DNA from: Ideonella_A intermedia_A
Lineage (GTDB): Bacteria; Pseudomonadota; Gammaproteobacteria; Burkholderiales; Burkholderiaceae_C
Length of the DNA: 64,000 bases
Direction of reading: 5' to 3'
Assembly (NCBI GenBank): GCA_943370175.1
Contig: CALRPU020000001.1
Span: 241,370-305,369, forward strand
Both the position numbers and the translations under genes were made by a program. Shown here one piece after another: positions 8,914-18,580 of the stretch. Under the pieces are notes generated by a model. It saw only the letters and a list, made by a program, of their open reading frames with translations, was not told where the DNA came from and searched no databases. Position 1 is the stretch's first letter; every line of letters begins with the position of its first letter.

Positions 8914-10818
8914 ATGCTGCCGGCCTCGCCCGACGCCGAGCACCTGCCTTGCGCGGTGGCGTCGATCGATACCAACGGGCGCCTGCTGTCCGTCAACCGC
9001 GCGCTGTGCGCCTTGATTGGTCAACCGGCGGCCAACTTGGTGGGCCAGGCCTTTGATCGCTTGCTGAGCCCTGCCGGGGCCGTGGTCTACCAGACCTACC
9101 TGATGCCGTTGTTGCGCTTGCACGGCCAGCTTGAGGAGTTTGCGATTCCCTTGAAGGCGGCCGACCCGGCCGGCACGGTGGACGTGCTGATGTACGCGTC
9201 CAGCCGTGGTGACGGGCTGCAGCGCGTTCACGATGTGGTGATGGTGGCCATCCGCCAGCGCCGCCGCGTGGAGGAGGAGTTCGTGCGCGTCAAGCGCGCC
9301 GCCGACGAGTCGCCGGGCATGATCTTCCAGCTGCTGTGCACGCCCGAAGGGCACGACCATTTCCCTTACGTCAGCGAGGCGGTTCGCACGCTGTACCACA
9401 CCACCCCGCAAGCCGCGCGCAGCGGGGCCGACGCGGTCTTCGGCGCCGTGCTGCCCGAAGACCGCGTGGGCCTGCTGGGGGCGCGCGACGACGCCGGCCG
9501 TGCCGACCTGCCCTGGCGCGCCTCGGCGCGGGTGCGTGCGCCCGACGGCGGCGTGGCCTGGCACGAGTTCAATGCGTCGGCCCGGCGCATGGCCAATGGC
9601 GTGACGCTGTGGCATGGCTACGTCGCCGACGTGACGCAGCGCCGCGCCATGGAGCAGGCCCTGGCCGCCCGCGAAACCGAACGCCAGGCCAGCCAGGCCA
9701 AGAGCGAGTTCCTGGCCCGCGTGAGCCATGAATTGCGCACCCCATTGAACGGCATCCTCGGCTTTGCGCACCTGCTGGGCACGCAAGACGCCGACAACCT
9801 GCGCGATGAACAACGCCGCCGGCTGGCCATCATGAAGGCCGCCGGCGAGAGCCTGTTGCACCTGATCAACGAGGTGCTGGACATCACCAGCATCGAGATG
9901 GGTCAGCTCAGCCTGCGCACGACCTCGGTGCCGCTGGACGCTGCCCTGGACGCGGCGCTGGCCTTGGTCGAACCCATGGCGCAGGCCGCCCGCGTGAGCC
10001 TGCTGCGCGCGAATGCGACGGGCCTGGTCGTGCAGGCCGACGAACGGCGGCTGGGGCAGGTGCTGGGCAACTTGCTGTCCAACGGCATCAAGTACAACCG
10101 CGTCGGCGGCCATGTGGCCTTGCAGGTGCGGGGTCCCGATGGCGTGGGAAGGGCCACCATCGACGTGGTCGACACCGGCCCCGGCCTCAGCGAATCTCAA
10201 CAGCGCCAGTTGTTCCAGCCGTTCAATCGCCTGGGGGCCGAGGCGGGTCCGGTGGAAGGCAGTGGCCTGGGCCTCGTCATCAGCCGCCACCTTGTTCAGC
10301 TGATGCAGGGCGAGCTGAGCGTGGTCAGCGCGCCGGGCGCGGGCAGCACCTTCCGCGTGCGCCTGCCGGCGGTCGCGCCGGTGGTTGGTGCCCGGCCAGG
10401 CCCGGCCGCGGCCGTGGCCGGCGAAGCGCTGCCGGCGGCGCGCGGGCGCGTGCTGTACGTGGAGGACAACCACGTCAATGTGCTGCTGATGGAGGCGATC
10501 GTCGGACTGCGGCCAGGGCTGTGCCTGCAGGTGTGCAGCAGTTGCGCCGAGGGCTTGGCCGCGGCGCTGGCCAACCCGCCGGCGCTGTTGATGCTGGACA
10601 TGCACCTGCCTGATGGCGACGGTGTCGGGCTGCTGCAGGCGTTGCGCCGTCACGGCAGCCTGGCCGCGGTGCCCGCGGTGGCGGTGTCGGCCGCGACCCG
10701 CCGCGACGACCTGCAACGCGCACGCGACGCCGGCTTCGTCGCGTACTGGACCAAACCCCTGATGGTGGACCAGGTGCTGGACGGCCTGGACCGCGTGCTG
10801 GGCTTGAACCCCCCCTGA
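8914..10818 (+). CDS. PAS-PAS hybrid sensor histidine kinase with receiver domain
   Basis: This 634-residue soluble kinase shows no membrane segment. It has a first PAS domain (about 10-110), a second PAS/PAC domain (about 130-245), and an HisKA domain with the H-box FLARVSHELRTPLNG (His272). A HATPase domain follows with NLLSNGIKYN, DTGPGLS and GSGLGL, then a C-terminal receiver (about 510-630) with EDN acid pair, phosphoacceptor Asp562 in LMLDMHLPDGDG and the TKP lysine. The start at 8914 lies 1 bp after the RsbQ-like stop, so the two are co-expressed. No output regulator is adjacent, so phosphate probably passes to an unlinked Hpt or regulator. Confidence 0.9.
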   Translation: MLPASPDAEHLPCAVASIDTNGRLLSVNRALCALIGQPAANLVGQAFDRLLSPAGAVVYQTYLMPLLRLHGQLEEFAIPLKAADPAGTVDVLMYASSRGDGLQRVHDVVMVAIRQRRRVEEEFVRVKRAADESPGMIFQLLCTPEGHDHFPYVSEAVRTLYHTTPQAARSGADAVFGAVLPEDRVGLLGARDDAGRADLPWRASARVRAPDGGVAWHEFNASARRMANGVTLWHGYVADVTQRRAMEQALAARETERQASQAKSEFLARVSHELRTPLNGILGFAHLLGTQDADNLRDEQRRRLAIMKAAGESLLHLINEVLDITSIEMGQLSLRTTSVPLDAALDAALALVEPMAQAARVSLLRANATGLVVQADERRLGQVLGNLLSNGIKYNRVGGHVALQVRGPDGVGRATIDVVDTGPGLSESQQRQLFQPFNRLGAEAGPVEGSGLGLVISRHLVQLMQGELSVVSAPGAGSTFRVRLPAVAPVVGARPGPAAAVAGEALPAARGRVLYVEDNHVNVLLMEAIVGLRPGLCLQVCSSCAEGLAAALANPPALLMLDMHLPDGDGVGLLQALRRHGSLAAVPAVAVSAATRRDDLQRARDAGFVAYWTKPLMVDQVLDGLDRVLGLNPP

Positions 10819-11122
10819 GCCGCGGCCGCGGTCCAGTGCGCACGCCGCGGCGCCCTCGGCGCCGACCCGGGGTTCACGAAGGATCCTTCAATGACGGTCA
10901 TCGCGGCACCGTTCGGCGGCGCAGCGCCGCAGGACCACCGTGGCGCGGGTGAATGGCTTTCCGGTCGATCACCCCATGTTCAAGGTGACCGGGGGGCACG
11001 TCGGCGACGGCCCGTGGCTGGCCAGCATCCTGCGCGCCGGCCTGGGGCTGGGCTTCCTCACCGCCATCGACAACGTCGACGCGGGCTGCCGCGGACCCGC
11101 CAGGCGCTGGGCTGAGCCAGGG
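10819..11122 (+). pseudogene. Intergenic stretch with possible LysR effector-domain remnant
   Basis: The 304 bp between the kinase and recJ hold no complete gene. A plus-strand frame from about 10913 to 11090 reads VARVNGFPVDHPMFKVTGG, then GPWLASILRAGLGLGFLTAI. This resembles the end of a LysR-type effector-binding domain, where a glycine-rich AGLGIGFLP-like segment is usual. There is no matching HTH domain upstream, so this would be a decayed fragment. The resemblance is weak. A short frame in another phase (ATG at 10891 after AAGGATC) overlaps it. Confidence 0.25.
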
Positions 11123-12889
11123 TCAGCCCGGCCCGGCCGGGCCGCAGGCCATGGCGGCCTCGACCACCATCTGCACCCGTTCGCGGCCGTTGTACTCGTC
11201 GAGCTGGAGCCGATAGGCCAGGTTCACCCGCGGCGGCAGCGGGTCGGTGTGGTTGAACCAGATCGCGTCGCGCAGCGCGCCGGCGTGCTTGATCGACAAC
11301 TTCAGGTGCTTTTCGCCGACCAGGCGCTGGCCGACCACCTCGACCTCGTCACAGAACACCGGCGGCTCGAAGGCCTGGCCCCACACCTGGTCGTCCAGGC
11401 TGCGCACGGTGGCGGGGTTGAAGTGCTCGGCGGCCAGTGGCCCGTCGCTCAGCACCGTGCGTGTCAACTGCGCCGGTTCCAGGCCCTCGCGGGCGACCTG
11501 GGCCAGGGCCGCCGCGAAGGCCCCGAAGTCGGCCTCGTCCAGCGTGCAGCCCGCGGCCATGGCGTGGCCGCCGAACTTGCGCAGCACGCCGGGGTGGCGC
11601 TTGCTGACCAGGTCCAGCGCGTCGCGCAAGTGGAACCCGGCGATGGACCGCCCCGACCCTTTCAACCACCCGTCCTGCCCCTTGGCAAACACGAAGCTCG
11701 GCCGGTGCAGCCGGTCCTTCAAGCGCGAGGCCACGATCCCCACCACGCCTTCGTGGAAGCCGGGGTCGTACATCACCACCGCCGCCGGCGCGTCGCCGCC
11801 AGGCGCGATGGCCGCAAGCATGGCGTCCAGCTGCACCTCGGCCTGTTCGCGCATGCCGGCTTCGACCTCGCGGCGTTCGCGGTTGATGGCGTCGAGCTGG
11901 GCGGCCAGTGGTGCGGCGCGCACGGGGTCGTCGCTGAGCAGGCATTCGATGCCCAGCGTCATGTCCGACAGCCGGCCCGCGGCGTTGATGCGCGGGCCCA
12001 GCGCGAAGCCGAAATCGAAGGCGCTGGCGCGGCGCGGGTCGCGGCCGGCGGCGGCGAACAGCGCGGCCACGCCCGCATTCAGCCGGCCGCTGCGGATGCG
12101 CTTGAGCCCCTGGGCCACCAACCGGCGGTTGTTGGCGTCCAGCGGCACCACGTCGGCCACCGTGCCGAGCGCCACCAGGTCCAGCAGGTTGTCCAGCCGG
12201 GGCTGCTCGCGGCCCTCGAAGGCGCCGCGCTCGCGCAGCTCGGCGCGCAGGGCGAGCAGCACGTAGAACATCACGCCGACGCCGGCCAGCTGCTTGCTGG
12301 CGAAGGGGCAGCCGGGCTGGTTCGGGTTGACGATGACGTCGGCGTCGGGCAGGACCACCGCACCGTCCACCAGCGCCGGCAGGTGGTGGTCGGTGACGAC
12401 CACGCTCAGGCCACTGGCCCGCGCATGGGCCACGCCGTCCAGGCTGGCGATGCCGTTGTCGACCGTGACCAGCACGCTCGGGCGCGGTTGCAGGGCCAGG
12501 GCCAGGTCGACGACGGTGGGGCTCAGGCCATAGCCGTGCACCGCCCGGTCCGGCACCACGTAGCGCACCTGGCCCGGGGCCGCGCCCAGCAGCGCCAAGC
12601 CGCGCAGGGCCACGGCACAGGCGGTGGCACCGTCGCAGTCGTAGTCGGCCACGACCACGATGGGCTCGGCGCGTTGCAGCGCGTCGGCCAGCCGCCGGGC
12701 GGCGGCTTGGGCGCCTTGCAGGTCGGTGGGCGGCAGCAGCCGGGCCAGCCCGTCGTCCAGGTCGTCGGCGGTGCGCACGCCGCGGGCCGCGAACAGACGC
12801 GCCAGCAGCGGGCTCAGGCCCGCTTGCTCCAGGGCCCAGCGGGTGCGCGGCGAGGCGTCGCGCTGGCGGATGGCCAACACCGTGTCCAT
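11123..12889 (-). CDS. recJ: Single-stranded-DNA-specific exonuclease RecJ
   Basis: This 588-residue protein is RecJ, the 5'-3' single-strand exonuclease of recombination and mismatch repair. Its DHH phosphoesterase core shows ADYDCDG (motif I), VTVDNG, VVTDHH (the DHH motif) and GTVADVVPL. GPRINAAGRL follows, and the DHHA1 domain has FGGHAMAAGC. The C-terminal OB-like region ends near residue 580. The start at ATG 12889 (MDTVLAIRQRD) is used; a GTG at 12904, which overlaps the upstream stop codon as GTGA, is an equally possible start adding five residues. It is cotranscribed with the PGM-like gene upstream, as in other Burkholderiales. Confidence 0.95.
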   Translation of the reverse strand: MDTVLAIRQRDASPRTRWALEQAGLSPLLARLFAARGVRTADDLDDGLARLLPPTDLQGAQAAARRLADALQRAEPIVVVADYDCDGATACAVALRGLALLGAAPGQVRYVVPDRAVHGYGLSPTVVDLALALQPRPSVLVTVDNGIASLDGVAHARASGLSVVVTDHHLPALVDGAVVLPDADVIVNPNQPGCPFASKQLAGVGVMFYVLLALRAELRERGAFEGREQPRLDNLLDLVALGTVADVVPLDANNRRLVAQGLKRIRSGRLNAGVAALFAAAGRDPRRASAFDFGFALGPRINAAGRLSDMTLGIECLLSDDPVRAAPLAAQLDAINRERREVEAGMREQAEVQLDAMLAAIAPGGDAPAAVVMYDPGFHEGVVGIVASRLKDRLHRPSFVFAKGQDGWLKGSGRSIAGFHLRDALDLVSKRHPGVLRKFGGHAMAAGCTLDEADFGAFAAALAQVAREGLEPAQLTRTVLSDGPLAAEHFNPATVRSLDDQVWGQAFEPPVFCDEVEVVGQRLVGEKHLKLSIKHAGALRDAIWFNHTDPLPPRVNLAYRLQLDEYNGRERVQMVVEAAMACGPAGPG

Positions 12890-12900
12890 CACCGTGTCCC

Positions 12901-13881
12901 TCACAGGCCTGCCAGCAGCGTCGCCGCGGCGGTGGGGCTGCCGCCGCGCAAGGCGCTGCGCGCGCGTTGCCACAGGCTGCGCGGGCCGGCCTGCAGGCGC
13001 ACGGCACTGCGTTCGCCGCACAGCGTCAGTCGCAGGGCGCCGCCTTGCTGGGCATGCGCCAGCGCGGCGCGCAGCGGGCCGGCGTCCAGCGCCTGCCAGG
13101 CCTCGGCCCAGGCGGCCCAGTCCTCGGTCAACAGCGGGTCGCGCAGGCGGTCGTCCACCGTCACCGTGGCGTCGCCGCTGGGGTCGGCGGCGGGCTGCAG
13201 CGCCACGCCGGCGGGCCAGCGCCCGCAGCCGCTCACCCACACGCTGTTGACGGCCTCGCGTCCGGCGGCCTCGGCCGCGTCGGTCAGCGGGTGGGTGTAC
13301 AGCAGCATCTGCACCTCGTTTTGCAGGCGGCGGAGGCGGCGCGCGCCAGGGAAGCGCTGGGTGTCGGTCTGCAGCCACAGGTCGACGTTGCGGCCAACCA
13401 CGCGGTCCAGCGCCGCGCACGGCAGGCCGTCGAGGCTGTCGTCGGCGATGTACCAGCGCAGCGGCGCGCCCCAGGCCATGGTGAAGCCCTCGCTGACGAA
13501 CAGCTCGCGCACGGCGTCGAACCAGGCGCGCGAGGCGGCTTCGTCCAGCGCCAGGCTGCCCGGGTGGGCCAGGGTCACCGTCTCGCGGCCGACGTTCCAA
13601 CGCACCGGCGTCAGCAGGCCCCAGGCTTGGTTGCCGATGTCGATGCAGTCGGCGGCCGCCGCGCGCGCGGCCCAGGGCAGGGCGCCGTCGTCGCCACGCA
13701 GGCCCAGCTGCGCGGCCAGGGCGCGTTCGTGGGGTGGGCTCAGGGCGTATTCGTCGGCGTCGTCGCGGTCGGCCGGCGCCAGGCGTTCGACCAGGGCGCT
13801 CAGGTGGGGCAGGGCCAGGTGGCTCAGCGTGTGCGCACAGGCCTCGGACAGGGCACTGGCGTGTGGGATGAGCAGGTGCAT
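12901..13881 (-). CDS. Conserved protein of the recJ locus (PGM-like annotation)
   Basis: This 326-residue protein matches a conserved betaproteobacterial family usually found immediately before recJ and often labelled phosphoglycerate mutase. Recognisable parts are MHLLIPHASALSEAC, the DEYALSPPHERALA segment, the LPWAARAAA segment, WGLLTPVRWNVG and QNEVQMLLYTHPL, then VNSVWVSGCG. I see none of the phosphoglycerate mutase active-site motifs, so that name is doubtful. No signal peptide or membrane helix. It overlaps or abuts recJ, which argues for a DNA-maintenance or purely translational link. The start at ATG 13881 is divergent from the LolC/E gene by 39 bp. Confidence 0.8.
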   Translation of the reverse strand: MHLLIPHASALSEACAHTLSHLALPHLSALVERLAPADRDDADEYALSPPHERALAAQLGLRGDDGALPWAARAAAADCIDIGNQAWGLLTPVRWNVGRETVTLAHPGSLALDEAASRAWFDAVRELFVSEGFTMAWGAPLRWYIADDSLDGLPCAALDRVVGRNVDLWLQTDTQRFPGARRLRRLQNEVQMLLYTHPLTDAAEAAGREAVNSVWVSGCGRWPAGVALQPAADPSGDATVTVDDRLRDPLLTEDWAAWAEAWQALDAGPLRAALAHAQQGGALRLTLCGERSAVRLQAGPRSLWQRARSALRGGSPTAAATLLAGL

Positions 13882-13920
13882 GGGCAGATTATCCGGGCCC
13901 GTCGGGTAGCATCCCCCGCC

Positions 13921-15169
13921 ATGAACTGGCCCTATGAGCTGCAGATCGGCTGGCGCTACACCCGCTCCGGCCGCGCGGGTCGCCGCAATGGCTTCATTTC
14001 CTTCATCTCCGGGGTGTCGATGCTGGGCATCGCGCTGGGGGTGGCCGCGCTGATCATCGTGCTGTCGGTGATGAACGGCTTCCAGAAGGAGGTGCGCGAC
14101 CGCATGCTGTCGGCCATCGCGCACATCGAGGTCTACCAGGCGCAAGGCGCGGCGCTGGCCGACTGGCGCGCCACCGCGGCCGCGGCCCGGCAGGACCCGC
14201 AGGTGGTCGGTGCGGCGCCGTTCATCGCCGCGCAGGCCTTGATCGCGCGGGGCGACGACATGCGCGGGGCCATCGTGCGGGGCATCTCCCCGCCCGACGA
14301 GGCCACCGTGACCGACCTGGCCGCGCAGCTGCGCGACACCACGCTGACCAAGCTGCAACCCGGGGCATGGGGCATCGTGCTGGGCATCGAGCTGGCACGC
14401 AGCCTGGGCGTTCGCGAGGGCGACAGCGTCACCATCGTGGCGCCTGGCGGTCAGGTGACGCCGGCCGGCGTCGTGCCGCGCCTGAAGCAATTGACCGTGG
14501 TCGGCACCTTCAACGCCGGCCACTACGAGTACGACAGCGGCCTCGCCTGGATCCACCTCGACGACGCGGCCAAGCTGTTTCGCTTCGAGGGCCCGACCGG
14601 CGTGCAGTTGCGCCTGAAGGACCTGCACCAGGCCCGCCAGGTGGGCGACGCGCTGCAAACCCGCCTGGGCCCCGAGGTGCAGGTGCGCGACTGGACCCGC
14701 ACCAACCGCAACTGGTTCGACGCCGTGCAGGTGGAAAAGCGGCTGATGTTCATCATCCTGACGCTGATCGTGGCCGTGGCCGCCTTCAACCTGGTCAGCA
14801 CGCTGGTCATGACCGTGACCGACAAGCGCGCCGACATCGCCATCCTGCGCACGCTGGGCGCGAGCCCCTCGTCGGTCATGGGCATCTTCATGGTGCAGGG
14901 GGCGGCCTCGGGCGTGATCGGCACCTTGTCGGGCGTGGGCCTGGGCCTGCTGATCGCCTTCAACATCGACGTCATCGTGCCGGCCATCGAGCGGGCGCTG
15001 CAGGTGAGCTTCCTGCCCAGCAGCATCTACCTGATCAGCCGCATGCCCAGCGAGCCGCAGGCCGCGGACATCGTGCCCATCGCCATCATTTCGCTGGTGC
15101 TGAGCTTTCTCGCCACGCTCTACCCCAGCTGGCGCGCCAGCCGCGTGCAACCCGCCGAGGCGCTGCGCT

Positions 15170-15177
<8 letters not shown>
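13921..15177 (+). CDS. Lipoprotein-releasing ABC permease (LolC/LolE family)
   Basis: This 418-residue inner-membrane permease takes outer-membrane lipoproteins from the inner membrane to LolA. It has the Lol layout: N-terminal ELQIGWRYTRSGR and a first helix (about 25-50, with ISGVSMLGIALGVAALIIVLS). A large periplasmic domain (about 52-270) follows, then three C-terminal helices starting at MFIILTLIVAVAAFNLVSTL. The TDKRADIAILRTLGAS coupling segment is present and the end is PSWRASRVQPAEALRYE. Only one permease gene is present, as in species where a single LolF-like homodimer is used. It overlaps lolD by 8 bp. Confidence 0.93.
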
Positions 15178-15874
<697 letters not shown>

Positions 15875-15901
15875 ACGCGGGTGGCGGTGCGGCGGCGGCG
15901 C

Positions 15902-16339
15902 TCAGCGGTCCTCGGGTGGCGGCAGGCCGTCGTCCTCGCTGCCGGACAGGGCCACGTCGCGCACATTCTTCTGCACGGCGACCGCGGCGAACAGGCTGAG
16001 CACGAAGGCCATGCCGTAGAACCCTTTTTCGCTGCTGTTCAGCGAAGCGTTCCACAGGCCCACCGCCAGCAGCGTCAGGCACAGGCCCAGCGACACCCAG
16101 CACAGGCCGAAGTAGATGCCGGTGACCGGGATGCCCTCCAGGCGGTCGCGCACCGACTTTTGCAGCGACACCGCCGCGAACAGGCCGTACATCAGCAGCG
16201 TGAAGTAGTACCCCTTTTCGTTCAGCGCCATCTCGGCGTTCCACAGGCCGGCGATGTAAGCCAGCGCGCCCAGCAGCATGGCGGCCCAGGACGCGCCGAC
16301 AAAGGCGCCGGTGGGGCGGGTGGGGCGGGCTGGCTTCAT
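15902..16339 (-). CDS. YiaA/YiaB family inner-membrane protein
   Basis: This 145-residue protein contains two copies of the YiaAB unit, each two helices. The first has YIAGLWNAEMALNEKGYYFT and the second LLAVGLWNASLNSSEKGFYG; each is followed by a helix and then LQKSVRDRLEG or VQKNVRDVA. The function of the family is unknown. The start at ATG 16339 follows a GGAGAGCC ribosome binding site. It is a single gene, divergent from the HAD phosphatase. Confidence 0.88.
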   Translation of the reverse strand: MKPARPTRPTGAFVGASWAAMLLGALAYIAGLWNAEMALNEKGYYFTLLMYGLFAAVSLQKSVRDRLEGIPVTGIYFGLCWVSLGLCLTLLAVGLWNASLNSSEKGFYGMAFVLSLFAAVAVQKNVRDVALSGSEDDGLPPPEDR

Positions 16340-16492
16340 CGGGCTCTCCGTCGCAGTGGGGGTGCGGCGAATCATAGGGTTCGCCGCCCGCCGTTCAAGC
16401 GGAATCCCGACCGCCAGCCGTGATCGCCCGCACGCGCCGCGAACAGTTGATTCATCGCCTCGTGCGCCCGGCCGGCTTAAGCTGGCGGCACC

Positions 16493-17200
16493 ATGCACAT
16501 CCCCCGCCTCATCGGACTCGATGCCGACGACACGCTTTGGCACAACGAAACCCTGTTCCGGCTCACCCACGGCCGCTTCAACGCGCTCCTGGCCCCCTGG
16601 GCCGATGCCGACGCGGTCGAGGCCACACTGGCCGCGGTCGAACGCCGCAACCTGGCCCTGTACGGGTACGGGGCCAAGGGCTTCACCTTGTCGATGATGG
16701 AAACCGCGTTGCAGCTGGGCCGCGGCGAGGTGCCGGCGGCGGTGCTGGCCGAGATCCTGGACGCCGGCCGCGAACTGATGCGCCACCCCGTCGACCCCTT
16801 GCCCGGCGTGCCCGAGGCGCTGGCCCGGCTGGCCGCGGTGGCGCCTTTGGTGCTGATCACCAAGGGCGACCTGTTCCACCAGGAAAGCAAGCTGGCGGCC
16901 TCCGGGCTGGGGCGCCACTTCTCGGGCGTCGAGGTCGTCAGCGAGAAGACCGCCGAAACCTACCAGCGGGCCTTCACCCGCCATGGCGGTCCACCGGGGC
17001 AGTCGCTGATGGCGGGCAACTCGGTGCGCTCGGACATCCTGCCCGCGCTCGAGGCCGGCTGCGCCGCCGCGCTGATTCCCTACCCGCTGGTCTGGGCCCA
17101 CGAGGCTGCGGAAGCGCCCGCCAACCACCCCCGCTACCGGCAGTTCGACTCGCTGTCGGCCATGGCCGATTGGCTGGACGGCGGTGGCGGTGCGGCATGA
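16493..17200 (+). CDS. HAD-superfamily hydrolase
   Basis: This 235-residue HAD phosphatase shows all four motifs: motif I GLDADDTLWHN (nucleophile Asp), motif II LVLITKGD, motif III Lys in VVSEKTAETY, and motif IV GNSVRSDILPALEAG. The helical cap lies between motif I and motif II. Substrates of this subgroup are small phosphorylated metabolites such as sugar phosphates or nucleotides; none can be named from sequence. No signal peptide. It lies 121 bp before the MFS gene on the same strand and may be cotranscribed. Confidence 0.88.
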   Translation: MHIPRLIGLDADDTLWHNETLFRLTHGRFNALLAPWADADAVEATLAAVERRNLALYGYGAKGFTLSMMETALQLGRGEVPAAVLAEILDAGRELMRHPVDPLPGVPEALARLAAVAPLVLITKGDLFHQESKLAASGLGRHFSGVEVVSEKTAETYQRAFTRHGGPPGQSLMAGNSVRSDILPALEAGCAAALIPYPLVWAHEAAEAPANHPRYRQFDSLSAMADWLDGGGGAA

Positions 17201-17321
17201 CGGTCGAGCGCGTCAACGCGGGTTTCAACCCGTCGCACCAAGCCGCGATCGCCCCTCAACAACCACGGAGCACCGCCCCGCGCGCACCGTTCGGAGAGCG
17301 TTCCCCGATGAGCATTCCCCA

Positions 17322-18554
17322 ATGAGCACCGCCCGATCGCCCTGGCCCCTGGTGTGCCTGCTTTACGCCTGCGGCCTGCTGGCCGCGGCCCAGCTGGGCA
17401 AGATGTCGGCCCTCGCGCCGGTGATTGGCGCGGCCCTGGGCCTCGGTCTGACGACGATGGCGGTGGCGATCTCGCTGATCGAGCTGGGCGGGGCGACGCT
17501 CGGGTCGGCCGCCGGGGGCTGGGCCCAACGTGTGGGCCTGCGGCGAACCCTCGGCTGCGCGGTGTCGGCCTTGGCGCTGGCCGGGCTGGGCGGGGCCAGC
17601 GCCCAGGGCGCCGCCAGCCTGCTGGCATGGCGGGTGATCGAGGCCGCCGGCTACCTGGGGGTGATCGTCAGCGCCCCGGTGTTGATTGCCCACGTCGCCG
17701 CCCCGGCCGGCGCGCGCACCCAGGGCCTGGCCTTGACGCTGTGGAGCAGCTTTGTGCCGGTCGGCTTGGCGCTGGGGGCCTGGGCCAGCGCCTCGGCCGC
17801 GACGGTGCTGGGCTGGCGCGGCGCGGTGGCCGCCGGGGGCGTGGTCGGCGGGGCCTTGTGCCTGCTGCTGTGGCGGGTGGGCGTGCCGGCGTCGGCCGAA
17901 CGCGGGGCCGACGCGCTCACCGCGCCACCGCGCGGCCCGGTGGGCCGCGCGGGTGCCAACGCGGGTGCCCTGCCGGGCGAGGTCACCGCCCTGACCTTGG
18001 CCTTCGGTGGCTTCGCGTTGTTCGAGGTGGGTGTGATCGGTTTGTTGCCGACGCTGCTCGTGCAGGAAACTGGGCTGGACACTGCCGCCGCTGGGCGCTG
18101 GACGGCGCTCGCCTCGGTCAGCGCCGTGGCTGGCAGCGCGGTCGCGGCCTGGTTGTGGCGCCAAGGCCATCGGCTTCGCGGGCCGGTGATGGTGTCCCTG
18201 GGCCTGCCGCCGTTGCTGCTGTTCGGGGTGTTCGCGCCCGCGCCGCCGGCGGCGGCGGCCATCGCGCTGGCCGTGCTGCTGAGCATGGTGGGGGGCGTGT
18301 TCGCGAGCCTGGCTTTTGCCGTGCTGCCGCGGCTGGCGCCCGCCCCGGGCGACCTGGTGCGGGCCAATGGTCGCCTGGCCCAATGCGGCGCGTCGGGTTC
18401 CCTGCTCGGCCCGCCCGTGATGGCCGCTTGCGTGCAGGCCGGCGGGTGGCGCGCGGCCGCGTTGTTGGGCTTGCTGATCTCGCTGGCAGCGCTGCCGCTG
18501 GCTTGGCGGGCCTTGGCAACGCCTGTTCCCGCGCGGTTGACGCCCCCAGCCTGA
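17322..18554 (+). CDS. MFS transporter (12 helices)
   Basis: This 410-residue protein has about twelve hydrophobic helices split by a hydrophilic loop around residues 195-220 (ERGADALTAPPRGPVGRAG), the major facilitator layout. The first half has the loop GGWAQRVGLRRTLG between helices 2 and 3, a form of the MFS A-motif. The alanine/glycine-rich composition fits the CynX/NimT-like branch, but the substrate is unknown. The start at ATG 17322 is chosen because the first helix follows directly; an earlier ATG at 17308 is out of frame. Convergent with the Bug-type gene. Confidence 0.82.
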   Translation: MSTARSPWPLVCLLYACGLLAAAQLGKMSALAPVIGAALGLGLTTMAVAISLIELGGATLGSAAGGWAQRVGLRRTLGCAVSALALAGLGGASAQGAASLLAWRVIEAAGYLGVIVSAPVLIAHVAAPAGARTQGLALTLWSSFVPVGLALGAWASASAATVLGWRGAVAAGGVVGGALCLLLWRVGVPASAERGADALTAPPRGPVGRAGANAGALPGEVTALTLAFGGFALFEVGVIGLLPTLLVQETGLDTAAAGRWTALASVSAVAGSAVAAWLWRQGHRLRGPVMVSLGLPPLLLFGVFAPAPPAAAAIALAVLLSMVGGVFASLAFAVLPRLAPAPGDLVRANGRLAQCGASGSLLGPPVMAACVQAGGWRAAALLGLLISLAALPLAWRALATPVPARLTPPA

Positions 18555-18580
18555 CTTCCAGCGGCGGCTGGCCCCCCGTG

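Noticed and set aside
12901..13881. Phosphoglycerate mutase
   Set aside because: This name is often attached to the family, but none of the phosphoglycerate mutase active-site motifs are visible, so it was kept as an unknown conserved protein.
10940..13909. Plus-strand open frame of 989 codons
   Set aside because: It is antisense to recJ and the PGM-like gene. Only the first 50 codons lie in intergenic DNA and were treated as a possible remnant.
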